This document shows positions 1 to 11,489 of a stretch of 64,000 nt of DNA, in pieces (the stretch's first letter is position 1; each line of letters begins with the position of its first letter). The notes beneath the pieces were generated by a model that was given only the letters and a program-made list of their open reading frames with translations, was not told the origin of the DNA and made no database searches. The position numbers and the translations under genes were made by a program. Where the stretch lies: assembly GCA_033439255.1 (NCBI GenBank), contig CM065884.1, forward strand, positions 1,922,001 to 1,986,000, written 5' to 3'. This DNA is from Hericium rajendrae (lineage: Eukaryota; Basidiomycota; Agaricomycetes; Russulales; Hericiaceae).

Positions 1-613
1 CTCGGCGATGATTGTCGGATGAATGCCCTTCTGAAGGAGCTTCTCAGCAGCACCAAGCAGGCTGCCTGCAAGGACGACGACAGTGGTGGTGCCATCGCCT
101 GCCTCGATATCCTGTGCCGCTGAAAGGTCGACCAGCTGCGCGGAAGTCAGTATACCGACAGTCCCATAGTAGCAATAGCTCCACCATTTTCGAAGCGGGA
201 TGCAAAGCTTGGATGCTGCGGAGGATTGTGGCGCCATCATTGGTAACAATAACTTCTCCTTTTGAAGTTTGTATCTGGACCGCACGATGAGGGGATGGGT
301 GGTTGATGCTTCAGTACGCGACTCACCATCTTATCCATACCACGGGGACCGAGGGACGTTCGGACTGCATCGCTGATCGCTGAGACAACGTTAAGACACG
401 TTCAAAAGTATCACATATTCACATTGATCTGCCTACCTTTGGCAGCGACCATATTGGACAGGCGAACCTCCATGGGCTTGCCCTGTAGACACGCGTCTTT
501 TAGTCCTGACCGATCTGAATTACTGCTGGGCTCACCCTGTCGGTGAAAGCCTTATTCTGACCGCTCGCGAGCGCTGGGGCGACCGACGGTGCTGAAGGTG
601 CTCTTGAAGCCAT
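1..613 (-). CDS. CCT4: T-complex protein 1 subunit delta (CCT4), 5' part
   Basis: This is the N-terminal part of a group II chaperonin subunit. The CCT/TRiC ring folds actin, tubulin and other cytosolic proteins using ATP. The start ATG is the complement of 611-613, giving [18 protein letters not shown]. Short exons follow, reading [15 protein letters not shown], then [18 protein letters not shown], then [17 protein letters not shown], then the nucleotide-binding motif [12 protein letters not shown], and the frame runs out of the window near GIHPTIIAE. The order and spacing fit the delta subunit better than other CCT subunits. Introns of about 50-70 bp separate the exons. The gene is divergent from UFD1 with about 240 bp between the two starts. 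The remaining roughly 400 residues (intermediate and apical domains) lie outside. Confidence 0.93.
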
Positions 614-852
614 GACAGATGATTGCAGATGAACAGGAAGAGGTTGAGTCGCGCAGGAGTTGACTGAGAGACTGAAATGTCGAGAAACGCATTTAATGAG
701 GCCGCGCCGGAAAAGGGAATAAATGGGTCACGTGGAGGATTGCGTAGGCACTCCGTTTTGGGACACGCGCGTTTGAGCCTTAGTTTCGCCTCCATTCATC
801 TGTCTTGCCCGCATACCTCCTACCTCACAACCTCGACAGAGACTCTACGACA

Positions 853-2599
853 ATGGATTTGGTACGCTTCGCTCTCGTATCCAGCTGTATTCTACGCGGT
901 TTGCTGATAACGGTATATTAGTTCGGACAAGCAGGCATGAATAACGGCGGCCCAGGAGGTCTCTTCGCCCAGCTAGCCCAGTATGACGCGGCCTTTGTTC
1001 GCTGCACTCGAGAATTCCAACTTACCATTTATCGTTGATTCTAGAGGATTTGGTGGCGGCTATGGGCCGCCAGGACGTCGTGCCAATCCGGCCTCCTATG
1101 ATGAGTACTTGAAGGCATACAGTGTAGCTATGCTTCCGGGCAGGGAGCGAGAGAATCTCAGTTACGGAGGAAAGAGTGCGTACCATCCGCGAAGCATCTT
1201 ATTCATCGGCGATGAACTTAGTTTGTTCTTTCCAGTCATCATGCCGCCATCGGCGTTGGCTCACCTGACATCGCTGGATCTTGAATCCCCATGGATGTTC
1301 AAGCTGCGCAACCCGGCCAATCCTGCAGCATCGACACACGCTGGTGTCCTGGAATTTATCGCCGAAGAAGGGGTCGTTCATCTCCCTTATTGGATGATGA
1401 AGACTCTACGATTGAATGAAGGAGATCCTATACGCATTACTGGGGCTGAGCTACCGAAAGGCAAATTCGTTAAGCTACAAGCCCAACATGTCCATTTCCT
1501 CGAAATATCGGATCCCAAAGCAGTGTAAGTATTCTCATTTTGTGGCGTTCCCTCTAAGCTGACAGTATGACTCGCAGGCTCGAGCAGGCCCTTCGCAATT
1601 TCTCTGCTCTTACGCAGGGTGACATAATCGAAATCTCCTATAATTCTATTGTCTTCGGACTTCTCGTCATGGAAACCTTGCCGGGCGGCGAGGGAATCTC
1701 AGTTCTGGATACCGATCTCGAGGTCGACTTTGCAGCACCTGTAGGCTACGTAGAGCCTGAACGGCCCAAGGCCGCTCCCCCCTCCACTATGGCTTCCAAA
1801 CTCAATATCGATCTCAGCTCTTCGACTCCTGGCTCGTCAAGACCAGCCAGTTCGATGGGTGGCACTTTCGCTGGCACAAGTAAAGCTGCGACCGGGCTCA
1901 GCAAAGGTGGCGACCACTGGGAGAGTTTCAAGGGGAAAGGCGAGACTCTGGGTGGCCGCAAGACGAAGGGGCGCGGCATCAGCCACAGGCAGGCGGAAGC
2001 TGTTCCTGAGGGAAGCAAGATCATTCGGACGGAGTACGTTTCCTTCCTACCAAGTGCTTCCATCCAAATAACGTACTATCCACAGTCAACACCGTGTCAT
2101 CTCGAATGAGGACCTGTATACCGAGGCAAAGGTGCCTGCACCACTGAATCTGCCCTTTGGAAACCTCTTCTTCGGCTTTAACATCCAGCCATATGAGCTC
2201 CGCAGTCGGAACCTGAAAGTGCTCCTGAGGTATATCCCATCTCGCTCGGTAATTCTGCTTTTGCTCATTACCTTGGAGCAGCCATCGGCGTTTACAGGCG
2301 GAGGCAGCACGCTCAGTGGCCGACAAGCCGCTCAACCTCAGCCGCCCTCGTCGGCAAAGGGCAAGGGCAAGGAAGAGAAACCTGCGGATGAAGCGAAATG
2401 GGGCACCGGAGGGCAAGCCTTGGGTGCCCGTTCGTCTGCATCGACAAACTCCCGGTCTGTGGGCTCAGGCCAGATGGGCGCAGGCGGGGCCAGTGTACCC
2501 AGGCCACCTCAACGGTCAGCGCGACAGGAGCGCAGTCCGTCGCCTGAAGAAGACTGGGGTGTCGATGATGACGATGTCATTGTCATTGACAGTGATTAG
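853..2599 (+). CDS. UFD1: Ubiquitin fusion degradation protein 1
   Basis: UFD1 is the substrate-recruiting partner of Npl4 on the Cdc48/p97 ATPase, acting in ER-associated degradation and extraction of ubiquitinated proteins. A 9-base first exon (853-861) appears to join 922-980 and then 1045 onward, giving MDLFGQAGMNNGG. The UFD1 double-psi barrel domain follows: AYSVAMLPGRERE, THAGVLEFIAEEG, LPYWMMKTLRLNEGD, ISDPKAV, NFSALTQGD and VDFAAPVGYVEPERP. Introns are visible at 862-921, 981-1044, 1176-1235 and 1525-1577, with another near 2038-2092. The join near 2230-2310 is uncertain. The C-terminus is low complexity and ends in an acidic stretch, DDDDVIVIDSD. The tiny first exon and the exact start are inferred from frame and splice sites. 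Confidence 0.93.
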
Positions 2600-2761
2600 A
2601 CCTCGCTGAACGTCGGAATCTTCTTGTATTTCATATGAACGTAGCACACAATCCCATCTGTACGATACTTACAGTCAACTATCCGCTTAGACTGGATTGA
2701 ATGAATTATATTGGTCATATATTCCATGCCTTTCTCAGGTATAAATCCATATCGTTTCATA

Positions 2762-4838
2762 TCACAGCATAACTACACCGACACCTCGACCCGCCCCTCT
2801 ATCCTCTGTGGCTTTCATTCCTGCGAGAGGTTTTGTTCGCCAGTTGTAGAGATAGAAGTTCAGCAAACCATCACCGACTCCAAACTGCAGAGTTGATTTC
2901 CCAATTAGCAATCGTACGCTGGATGCCAAATGATTTTACGCACCTTGAGATCTTGCAGGAACTTGGCATTGTCCATCAAAGTCAACGCGTTGAAGACATC
3001 AAACTTGGCACGGTTCGCGACGATGACGGCGTCGTTGATCAGCGCCTGCAGCCGCTTGCTCAACACTCCACGAGCATCCTCTGAGTCCTCAGAGGCCGTG
3101 TCTGTGGCATAGTAGAAGAGGTAAGCTGCCTCCAGCAAGTTGTGTCGGGTGTGGCCGATGATAGTCGACGGCAGCGAGTAGAAGGAGAAAAAGTCGGTGA
3201 TCTTGTGCGTCTCCGGGTTCTGAGGGCACAGTTAATGAGACATTGATTCCCGAAAACAGAAAGGATCACAGACCTCAACGACATACGTCCAAACGACCTG
3301 GCCTTCTCTTCGATTCGTGGCGGAGTCGATGTCGCCCCGGCCACGTCCGCTGAGGAACTGATGGCGCACATCTTCGACGCTCATGACCGGTTTCATGTCG
3401 AACCGGTCCATATAGCGCTCGAAGAGGTCCGCAACGGCCTCGACATCGCGCTCCTCCATCTCGCGCAAGCCAGACGACGTTAACTGTGGCGTCGAAGGCA
3501 CCTGGTACTGGCGGATCATGCGCGCGATCGTCATATTTCGCGGGACGTATGTGAATTTAACGTCCACGAGTTTCTGCACATTCAGCGTGCGGTGGTGGTA
3601 TCTGGCGGGCGGGTTCAGAGGACGCATCATTCGGTAGAAGGAAGATAAGTACCTGCACGTGGAAACGGGTGTGGGAAGCAGAACACCCGCTGTGTAGATG
3701 GCCTGGAAGATTCCCTTCAAATGGCATTGGCGTGTCACCTCCTTGATCAGAACTGGGGCGAGCCTTTTCGCGCGTAGTTTCTTGTGGATGCAGAGGTAGT
3801 TGATTTCGCTCACTGGGAAGTTGCTAGAAGTTTTTGGCTATATTAAGATTTCGTAGGGGTAAAGAGGAAAAATAACGACCCACTTTCCGCGGACACTCAG
3901 GTTGAGGGGGACACCTGAGATGAATGCGACAAGTCTCTTGGTTGCGGAGACGCGTACGCCGACGTGCCATTCCTTATGCCAGCCTGGCGGCTTCAGGGCC
4001 CTGATTGCAAATGTTTAGAATGAAGAAGATTCGCATCGAAGGAGGTACACACCATTCCAGAAACTCAGCCGTGTATTGGAAACGGAATGCTGCGATATCA
4101 TCCTCCACATAATTTGCTGACAGAAGTTCATAAACCTCTCTTAGCTGTAAAGCGGGATTTAGTATTGGTGCAAGATGGAAGCACATATTCCGTACTTGTG
4201 CAGGATCGTCGATGTCCAGAGTACTCCATTCAAAGTCCTTCGGGAGTGGGTAGGGATCTTGCCGCACTTCTTCACGAGGCTTGGAGGGTTCTATGGGCCC
4301 ATCATCCTCGTTCTCATCATCTAAACCTTACATCAGAATAGGACTGTGCACCCAATGAAGTGAGGAACATACGGCCATGCGGGACAGGTTGTGTAGCCCA
4401 GAACTACGACGCTCCAGCATTAGCACACCGAAAATTCCACACAAGCGGCAAACGCACCTTATGATCGCCCGCATCTTTCTTGTTTTTGCCCCCGAGACCC
4501 GACTTTCCCTGCAAAACATCCTTGATCTGGAGCTGCTGCAAGATCTTCCGCACCGTCTCCTCGTCCGCGCCCTCGGCGTCCCCATGCTGCTCCTTCACCT
4601 TCACCATCACCTCGTTCAGGATTGGTTGCGGCACCTCATTACCCTTGAGCGTGTTCAGGAGCTTTGCGGCCTTGGAGCGTTTCTTCTTCTTTTTCTTGGA
4701 GGAAGACGGCGTCGGTGCGGCTTCCGACGGTCCTGCAGCCGGCGTGCTGTCTTCGGGCTCGGAAGCGGTCTCGGAAGCGTTCCCGTCGACATCGTCGGGG
4801 ACTTGCTCATGCGTCTCTTGTATTTGTTTCGAAGACAT
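2762..4838 (-). CDS. NMT1: Glycylpeptide N-myristoyltransferase
   Basis: The enzyme transfers myristate from myristoyl-CoA to the N-terminal glycine of proteins such as ARFs and G-alpha subunits. The start used is [12 protein letters not shown] (complement of 4836-4838); in-frame sequence upstream of it is taken as 5' UTR. An N-terminal charged region with a [11 protein letters not shown] stretch is typical of the family. Then come [64 protein letters not shown], and the C-terminal half with [14 protein letters not shown] and [18 protein letters not shown]. The last exon reads [17 protein letters not shown] and ends GVGVVML then stop at 2762-2764. At least six short introns interrupt the gene. 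The acyl-CoA and peptide domains are both complete, so the gene looks functional. Confidence 0.95.
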
Positions 4839-5289
4839 TGGGGGAAATTTGGGGGCTTGTGGGCCCGAGGGTAACTGTGTGGTATAAGTAGGAACTGAAG
4901 ACGTGTTGGATGACGCGCGTCTGATGTACACGACTTGTGCAGACCGCCGGTGACATTCCTTCCTTCGCTGCGGAATGAAACTTTCTGCGTCAAGGTCGTT
5001 CATTGGTCGCCCATACGACGGCCCTTCGCGCATAAACCGGTCAAAGACGTATCTCCACATTCACATTAAATCGGAAGAACGGTAACCCAAATAGCATACA
5101 TAGTAGTAACTTATGAATAGGCGTGGTCGCCCTTCTACGGCGGAGGCAAGTACGGAGTCGGCGTTCCTTGGATCGTCGGACAGCAAAACTGGTAGTCCCT
5201 TCCTTTCCCGTGTCTGGACGTATTCAACCACGCGATTTCAGATGCTGCCCGAAACCAGAGTGGGACGAAAGAATCGTTTGACAAAGCGA
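4839..5289. other. NMT1 upstream region
   Basis: This gap lies between the NMT1 start and the 3' end of OGG1. The NMT1 frame stays open upstream of its ATG to about 5060 without another convincing start, so this part is probably 5' UTR and promoter. Open frames on the plus strand here resemble no known protein. No repeat was seen. Confidence 0.4.
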
Positions 5290-6814
5290 GCATCTCGAGA
5301 CGGCGCATGTCTAGGCACCTCTGCGTCGTCGCTTCACCCTCTCGGCCAGAGATCCAGTCTCGTCAACAATATGGTCCGGGATGATACTAGAAGCTGCGTC
5401 TGATAGCGACTTGTGATGCCTGACGTGACCTTTTTGCTCAATTTTCGTTTTTTCGAGGGCACACTAGTAACTGGAGGTGATGGCAATATGTCATCACCAG
5501 AAATGACTGGAGAAGGGTATTTTGCTGGTGTTGGCGATGGAGTTGGAAGGCCGTACGATGCGAAAGACTTCAGATCCGCAGTGAAAAGTATCTGCATTCC
5601 AATCAATAAAACGACATAGAACACGGAATACCATTAAACGTACGGAGTGGGCCCAACCAGCGTAGTCGCCCCAAACGCCGAGAAGTTTCGCGTTGACTTC
5701 GTCGTATATTTTCGGGGTCATGGCCTGCTTCGAGCCGGATCCTGATGAGCTCCGCATCCCGTAATGCTTCGTTGCAATCTGGTATACGTGGGTATCGACG
5801 GGTATGACTTCTTTCTGTTCGGAGAGAACACGATTAAATTTACGACGAAAGCCATCCAGAACCGTTGACGAACCTTGTCGAGGCTCATGAGCAAGATGCA
5901 ATCAGCAACTTTGCGTCCAACTCCCATGAGTTTGAGTAATTCTGTCCTAGCGTCAGCTGTCGGCACAGTTCTCAAAGTCCTGAGCCATGCTTCAGGAGCC
6001 TCTTCTCCGCTGCAGGAGGGATGGGACCCATGTACATCCAGGAGCATTCGAGCAGTTTTCTGTATAAAGTCCGCACGATAGCCAAAGCCCAAAGAACGCA
6101 ATGTCGCTGATATCTCGGGATCAGCAAGGCATGATGGAGGTGGGAATGGGTAAAATTCTTCCATCTCTTGTTCTGCTGCATCACGAGCGTCAGATGGTGG
6201 TGTTGACAAGGCGCCGACCTCAGGACGGGGTATTGCAAGAGAGACGAGAGGCGGGGAATATTGTTTGCAAAGGGACTTGACCATTTTGGTGATGCGAGCA
6301 ATGTTATTGTTGGAAGAACATATAAATCTATATATGCGAGTCAGTGAAAGCGTCTTCGGAACGGAACAGAAGACGCACGAAACCAGGTTCTCCCATGGAT
6401 CCTGTCGTAGCATTCGGATACCTTCAAAGCGCGACCTGAAGCTCCTGAAGACGGGATCACACTCGCCCCATTCATCATAGAGTTTTACCAGATCTATGTC
6501 GAGCTGGAAGTAATCTCTTATCCATGCTAATGTTTCGGTCTCTCGTAGAACACTCGTCATGGGGATTGTCCAGGAAGCATAGGAAAGATGGCGCGGTAGA
6601 AAAGCGTATCGGGCGACTGTTGCAAGCACACGACGCGATCCCTCAAGCATAGTCGGTACTCATGGCTAGGCGCGGAGGGGTCAGAGGGAAGCGAGGCGTG
6701 TAAGGGGTGAATGGACCAGCGAAAGGACTGTCCGCATTTTAGGACGGCTGAGAGAGATAGTTGGACGAGCGGCAACGGTAGCGCGCGAAAACCAGCCGGA
6801 AGAGCAGCGGCCAT
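5290..6814 (-). CDS. OGG1: 8-oxoguanine DNA glycosylase/lyase
   Basis: OGG1 removes 8-oxoguanine opposite cytosine and nicks the abasic site in base excision repair. The start ATG (complement of 6812-6814) gives MAAALPAGFRALPLPL, followed by the N-terminal domain with LKCGQSFRW. The helix-hairpin-helix region reads LLKLMGVGRKVADCILLMSLDK, interrupted from the next exon by an intron; the K of RKVADC is the catalytic lysine. IPVDTHVYQIA carries the conserved catalytic aspartate. FICSSNNNIARI is also a family hallmark. The C-terminus is Pro/Ser rich with a KKRKLSKK basic patch. The last exon is unsure: one frame stops at 5334, while an alternative join ends in SLAERVKRRRRGA near 5290, which looks like a nuclear localisation tail and is preferred here. 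The gene is divergent from NPR2. Confidence 0.93.
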
Positions 6815-7095
6815 GCTCCTGAGTTCACTATGAAGGGATGGTGAGCGCGCAAGATGGTAACAAGACGCGTATTTACCTCGGATGGTGGCAGTCACGGTGA
6901 GAAACGCGCTGCGGTCGCGTCTTTGGCATTTGATGGCGCGGCTGACTTTTCCCAGTTGTCATCAAACGTCCCACTGTATCCGTCATCACCGCTCAGGTGA
7001 GAAATCGCTTCGACGCGGGCGCGCCGACTTTAATCATGAATCTTTCACCGCTCAGCATCGTACTTTCTGAATCTTTTCAATGACCTTGCACTGAC

Positions 7096-9324
7096 ATGGC
7101 CGCAGACAGTGATTCATTCTTGCCCGCATCCAATCTGTGTTCTACGCCATCTTCGACGTCCGACAAGGTCCTAAGATTGTCTATCAAGTTCCTGAGGGCC
7201 TCATTGCCAGCTCCTCCGGCGTGGCATCTGGGAACAGTTCTTTCAATTCATCTCCCATCCCATCTCTGCCCCCCACTACTGTGACCAGTGCCTCGAGCTC
7301 CCGAGCATCGAGCATTTCCCTCACCTCACCATCTCCCTACCCCTCTCCGTCGCCACATCGGCCTGATTTTCTAACCAAACTCTCGCCCCAGAAACGCTCG
7401 CTGTCTGCTCAGCGGACACTATTCTACTTTGACGATATCTCGAAATATGTCATCCCACGGAGCGAGATGTGCGGACGGCTGGTTATATGTGCGACCAGGA
7501 AGTACAAGATCATCGGTTTTCCTGCAGAGTTGAGAGGAGACTACGAGCGCAATTATTTCCGCTTCAACCTCTGCTTCGTCTTTGATCGCTCGGCAGACCT
7601 CAGCTGCTATGAACCCGTGGTCCGCAAAGTTAGCCGCGTCTTGACGTCCTGCGAGGTAAGAACCTGCGCTATTGACGCGTTCGTATATTGATAAATATCA
7701 CAGGAAGAGTCGTCGTTCTTGTCCTCGCCGGAGACATCTCCCAAAATACATGCCGTCCTTGAGCAACTTTACGAGGATCTGAACTCTTATTCAGAGACCT
7801 CGATCCCTGTGGACAGATTCAACTCAATAGAACTCAAGATTTTCCCATTTTACCCGAATCCTCCGCCAGTCAAAGACTGGGCTGTTCCACTCGCTCTCAT
7901 CGACCTGCAGAAGATCATAGAGCCGAATTGGGATCTCACCATGGTGAAGGTAGGTCTGGCTCGTATGTACCTCCCGAACGTTTCATGTAATGTACAAAGG
8001 TCTGCAAATACATCGACGGCACGAATCATGTCAGCCGCATCGCCCACCTGGCCGATTGTGACATTGAGCTGACACGACAAGCAATATCTCATCTACTGTA
8101 CGTCCATTGACCCTCAATTACAAAGTCTGTAGCTTGAAGCCCGTGCAGGTATTATCAAGTCATAATGACGATCGACATATTCCAATACTCGAATATGTAC
8201 ACTCTTCGGAAGAGCATCCAATGGCTTGCCTGTGAGTCGCATGTACGAGAGGAATGCGGGCCCTATGTTACGAAGGAAGGTCAGCATGCGTCTCATTTCA
8301 TCTTTGCATCTACTGATCCGAAATGGGACAGGCAAGATGATTCCGGACTGGCCCAAGCTCCTTCACCTCTACTCGCGTCTTAAGCCAGGAAAGTCCGTGT
8401 TCGAGTGGATGCAGGATCACGACATTCGCGGACTAGGAATCGACGCACGTCGGTTCACAAGCTTCGGCGTCATCAAGGTCTGCTCACTCTCATGACTTCG
8501 ATCACCTGCGCTGACCTTGAGGCGGTAAGGGTTTCCTGCGACGCGTCCACCGGTGGCCCGTCCTCGTGTCGGACAGCGGCGCACCAAAGAACTACCCAAG
8601 AAATCCCCATCACCGCCCTCTCCCGAAGGACGCAAGCGCGCCGCAAGCCTCACTGCGCCACCCGTGCTTCCCGCCAGCCCCCACACAGACGTCGCGCAAT
8701 CCCGACTGCGCCGCCGCCCCTCTGACGCATCTACAGCCGTCGTGTCCTCAGCAAAAACCGTGTCCCGGACGACCCGCATCTCCATCGGCGACGAGCCGTG
8801 GAGCACATTCTCTACCAGACGAAGCGTCGCGGAGCTGAACCTTGAACTGATGCAGCGCGCCGCACGCCCCCCAGGGCGGGGCTCGATGCTGACGAGCCCC
8901 GTGAGCCCGCGTGCGCCCCGCGGACGTACAGGCTCGCCCGCCGGGGAGCGGCGGCGAGGGGCGCCGCAATTCACTGGTGTCTCCACAGGCGATCTACGAC
9001 GCGGTGCAGGGCCTCGCGGGCAGCAGTGCTAACAGCGTCAGGGACTTCTCGACGCTGCCCGCGCGGCCGCGCCCCATCCGCACGCCGTCCTCGCCCGCGG
9101 TCGCGACGCAGAAGTCGATTGCCGCGGCGGCGGGACAGGAGGCGGTGCCGCTTCCGGTGGCGTACCCGCCGGAGCTGGCGGCGCTGCTGGATGGCGAGCA
9201 TCATACGGACGAGCTGTGTACAAAGTTCGAGGTTGGGTGGCCGGTGCTTGAGACATGGCTGGTGGCGATTGGCGAGGGGAAGGGGAATGGCGATTACGGC
9301 AAGATCTTGATTATACATCGGTAG
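7096..9324 (+). CDS. NPR2: Nitrogen permease regulator 2 (GATOR1/SEACIT subunit)
   Basis: NPR2 works with NPR3 and Iml1 as the SEACIT/GATOR1 GAP complex that represses TORC1 on nitrogen starvation at the vacuole. The N-terminal longin-like domain reads VFYAIFDVRQGPKIVYQVPEG and KYKIIGFPAELRGDYERN; further exons give LALIDLQKIIEP, YYQVIMTIDIFQYSNMYT and RRFTSFGVIKGFLRRVHRWP. The C-terminal part is long and rich in Ser, Pro and Arg, and the gene ends with LLDGEHHTDELCTKFEVGWP, a conserved winged-helix-like end. Two spots break the frame without a visible intron: MAADSDSFLP to RIQSVFYA near 7123, and the region 8560-8980 where three frames alternate. The gene is either slightly mis-assembled or has odd splicing. 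Identity is sure; the exact protein is not. Confidence 0.88.
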
Positions 9325-9430
9325 TGTAGTCTTTCTCTGGGTGTGAGTGTCCTTGTGGATTATGATGTATGGATAGATCAAGCAATAAGTTATGAAGTAG
9401 ACTATGGATACAGGTATATGCTGCTCTGAT

Positions 9431-10907
9431 TTATGCCAAAGACCTATTGGTGTTTATGTAGCCAGTACCGTAGCATGAATATGTGAGTTCCGTGGAACCG
9501 CCAGAGGGATCGACTGGGGTGATTTTGAATGATGTACCAAAGACATCTTTTACATCCCGAAGGAATTGAATACTGAGAGAAAGCATGGTGTGAGTTGTTT
9601 ATCCTGGAAGATGATTGTAGAGAAGGAAGAAGAACAGAACTTACGTCCGTTCTGTAGGCTCGCCCATTCTGCAGCGTCCTACATCTTCGCTTCCAAGCAC
9701 CATGAAGAGCAGCACGAGCGACTGGTGCTTCCTGTCTACGCAGCCACCCCGTCGAATTTCGCTCAGCAATAACCGCGCTGCACGCGTTGCGATATCTTCC
9801 GGTGCAACCCCAGGTTCAGACACGACTTCCGCAGAATGCATAGCGGAGGTCGTTGACTCCGCGAGCAGCGTCAAAGCATATCCTGGTGACCTACGTGAAC
9901 TCGGTAAGCATACGTCATAGCGTGACTGCAATACGCCTACTTACTTTCCACTGTCTTCGCCTTTGTAGACGTCTGAGTAGAGGTATATGTCGGGGATATA
10001 GCGGTTCAGCACAGAACGCGCGGCTTCGATCATGCGGTTGGAAAACTGCGGGCTCACGCGCACGGCGTGGCTATAAAGAAATGAGCCAGATGAACGCGAG
10101 AACGTCGAGACAAACGCACGATATACCGCGTATTCGTTTGATTCTGCCGGGGTCAACGAAGTTCAGAATCTTGAGCTGTTTTACTATGGGACACAAAAAC
10201 TGGACTTCACCCCGCCTTGTGGCGGAGACCCACGTTTTCGTATCTGACGGCGCGTCAGCTGGGACAGAACAAATGAACTTGTGTTGCACACACTCTGAGC
10301 TCAAGACCATCCGATATACCGAAAAATTCGAGATGAGGTAATGTGACAGTGCGAATCAGATCCACCTAATTACAAAATTCAGATCCTGAGCAGATCATGG
10401 GCATTGCAAGGCTTACGGAGAGGTCCTTGTCATCCGTGGTGATACCGCGAAGAGTCAAGTTGAATGGCTTTTTGGCAAATGGTGCAATCATAATCATAGG
10501 CTCCAGAAAATAACCTATGGATCGCGATAGAGGGCAATCATGGGTTACCGATCCTCCAGAAATAATCCCAGGTTTAACCAGGATGGCAGTACCTGAAGAG
10601 CAGGTAAGAGTGAGTACGACGAACAACAGCACACCACATACCAGTGACTGAGATCTCAATAACGGTGCCATTGGTGACCTTTTCAAACAGTCTCAACAAG
10701 CTGATTTCGAAATCTATGATATGAGGTGAAAAGTTGCTATTAAATTCTTGAGCAGACCAGAAAGTGGCACGCAAACACACCTCGCAGACCGGGGTTTTTG
10801 TCGTCTGGGCGGATCTTATCAATCCTTACGACCTTTCCGCTGAGGATGGAGAGCACCAGACGATGCCGCAGACACTGATGTCCGCTGAACTGTACAACGG
10901 AGGCCAT
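9431..10907 (-). CDS. RCL1: RNA 3'-terminal phosphate cyclase-like protein
   Basis: RCL1 is a nucleolar factor of the small-subunit processome that, with Bms1, is needed for early 18S pre-rRNA cleavage. It resembles RNA cyclase but lacks the activity. The start ATG (complement of 10905-10907) gives MASVVQFSGHQCLRHRLVLS. Later exons read DFEISLLRLFEKVTNGTVIEIS, split at an intron, GIISGGSVTHDCPLSRSIGYFLEP, PFNLTLRGITTDDKDLS, GGGEVQFLCPIVKQLK, AHAVRVSPQFSNRMIEAAR and PDIYLYSDVYKGEDSGKSPG. The end reads FKITPVDPSGGSTELTYSCYG, then the stop at 9431-9433. About six introns of roughly 50 bp are present. Length near 380 residues fits the family. Confidence 0.93.
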
Positions 10908-10997
10908 GGGCGCGCTCTGGAAGACGAGAAATTCGTATTAGTCAGCACATCGACTGTTCAAGCAGCCGGAGCGTTCGGCCCGTTGGGGAAGCCTCAG

Positions 10998-11025
10998 GTA
11001 AGTTTAAAATCACCGCGACCATGCG
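10998..11025 (+). repeat. 28-bp direct repeat, copy 1
   Basis: The word begins GTAAGTTTAAAATCACC and ends CATGCG. It recurs without a mismatch at 11205-11232, 207 bp downstream. Each copy starts with a perfect 5' splice consensus. Confidence 0.85.
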
Positions 11026-11204
11026 TTGTATTACTCATATTCTTTGAAACTCAAGACTCGTCACTCCTCTCTCATCAGAAATATCCTGTGATCTCAGATG
11101 TCGATCTTCCCTTATTCATTTTCTTTTTTTTTGGGCTTAGACAAGTTCTAACTGATTAGGCTATGTATGTATGTTACAGAAAATCAGATGAAATGACTAT
11201 TCGA

Positions 11205-11232
11205 GTAAGTTTAAAATCACCGCGACCATGCG
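11205..11232 (+). repeat. 28-bp direct repeat, copy 2
   Basis: Second perfect copy of the word at 10998-11025. The flanks differ (CTCAG before copy 1, TTCGA before copy 2), so this is a short local duplication and not part of a longer one. Confidence 0.85.
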
Positions 11233-11489
11233 GTTGAAACCTGCATCAGCCTGTATCTCAGATGTTGCTTTTGTGGGCAAGTAACTCAGTTACATCGAAT
11301 GACACAAAGGCAGTCGGAGACGAAACTGCAAAGATGTCGATAATGCTTTTGGACGTGATAACGTATAATGTACACTAAGATTGAAATATGAATGTGAGGA
11401 AGAGGAACCCATTCGAAGAAAATCATCCATCAGTCGTGTCGTGAATTTGAGAAAAATGAAAAACTGTCATAATGTGAGGAATGGTATCT

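Larger units (their letters stand above)
10908..11489. other. RCL1 upstream region with a 28-bp direct repeat
   Basis: The gap between the RCL1 start and the 3' end of the GH115 gene contains no recognised gene. It has a long T run near 11125-11135 and two perfect copies of a 28-bp word listed separately. The open frame at 10764-11159 on the plus strand overlaps the first RCL1 exon in antisense and is a shadow. Confidence 0.5.

Noticed and set aside
2230-2310. Frame-neutral open sequence in UFD1 taken as continuous exon
   Set aside because: The stretch reads as hydrophobic non-UFD1 sequence (SVILLLLITLEQ) and probably is an intron of a length divisible by three; I keep the gene but not this stretch as coding.
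4377-4874. 165-codon plus-strand frame opposite NMT1
   Set aside because: It is the antisense shadow of the Lys/Glu-rich N-terminal exon of NMT1.
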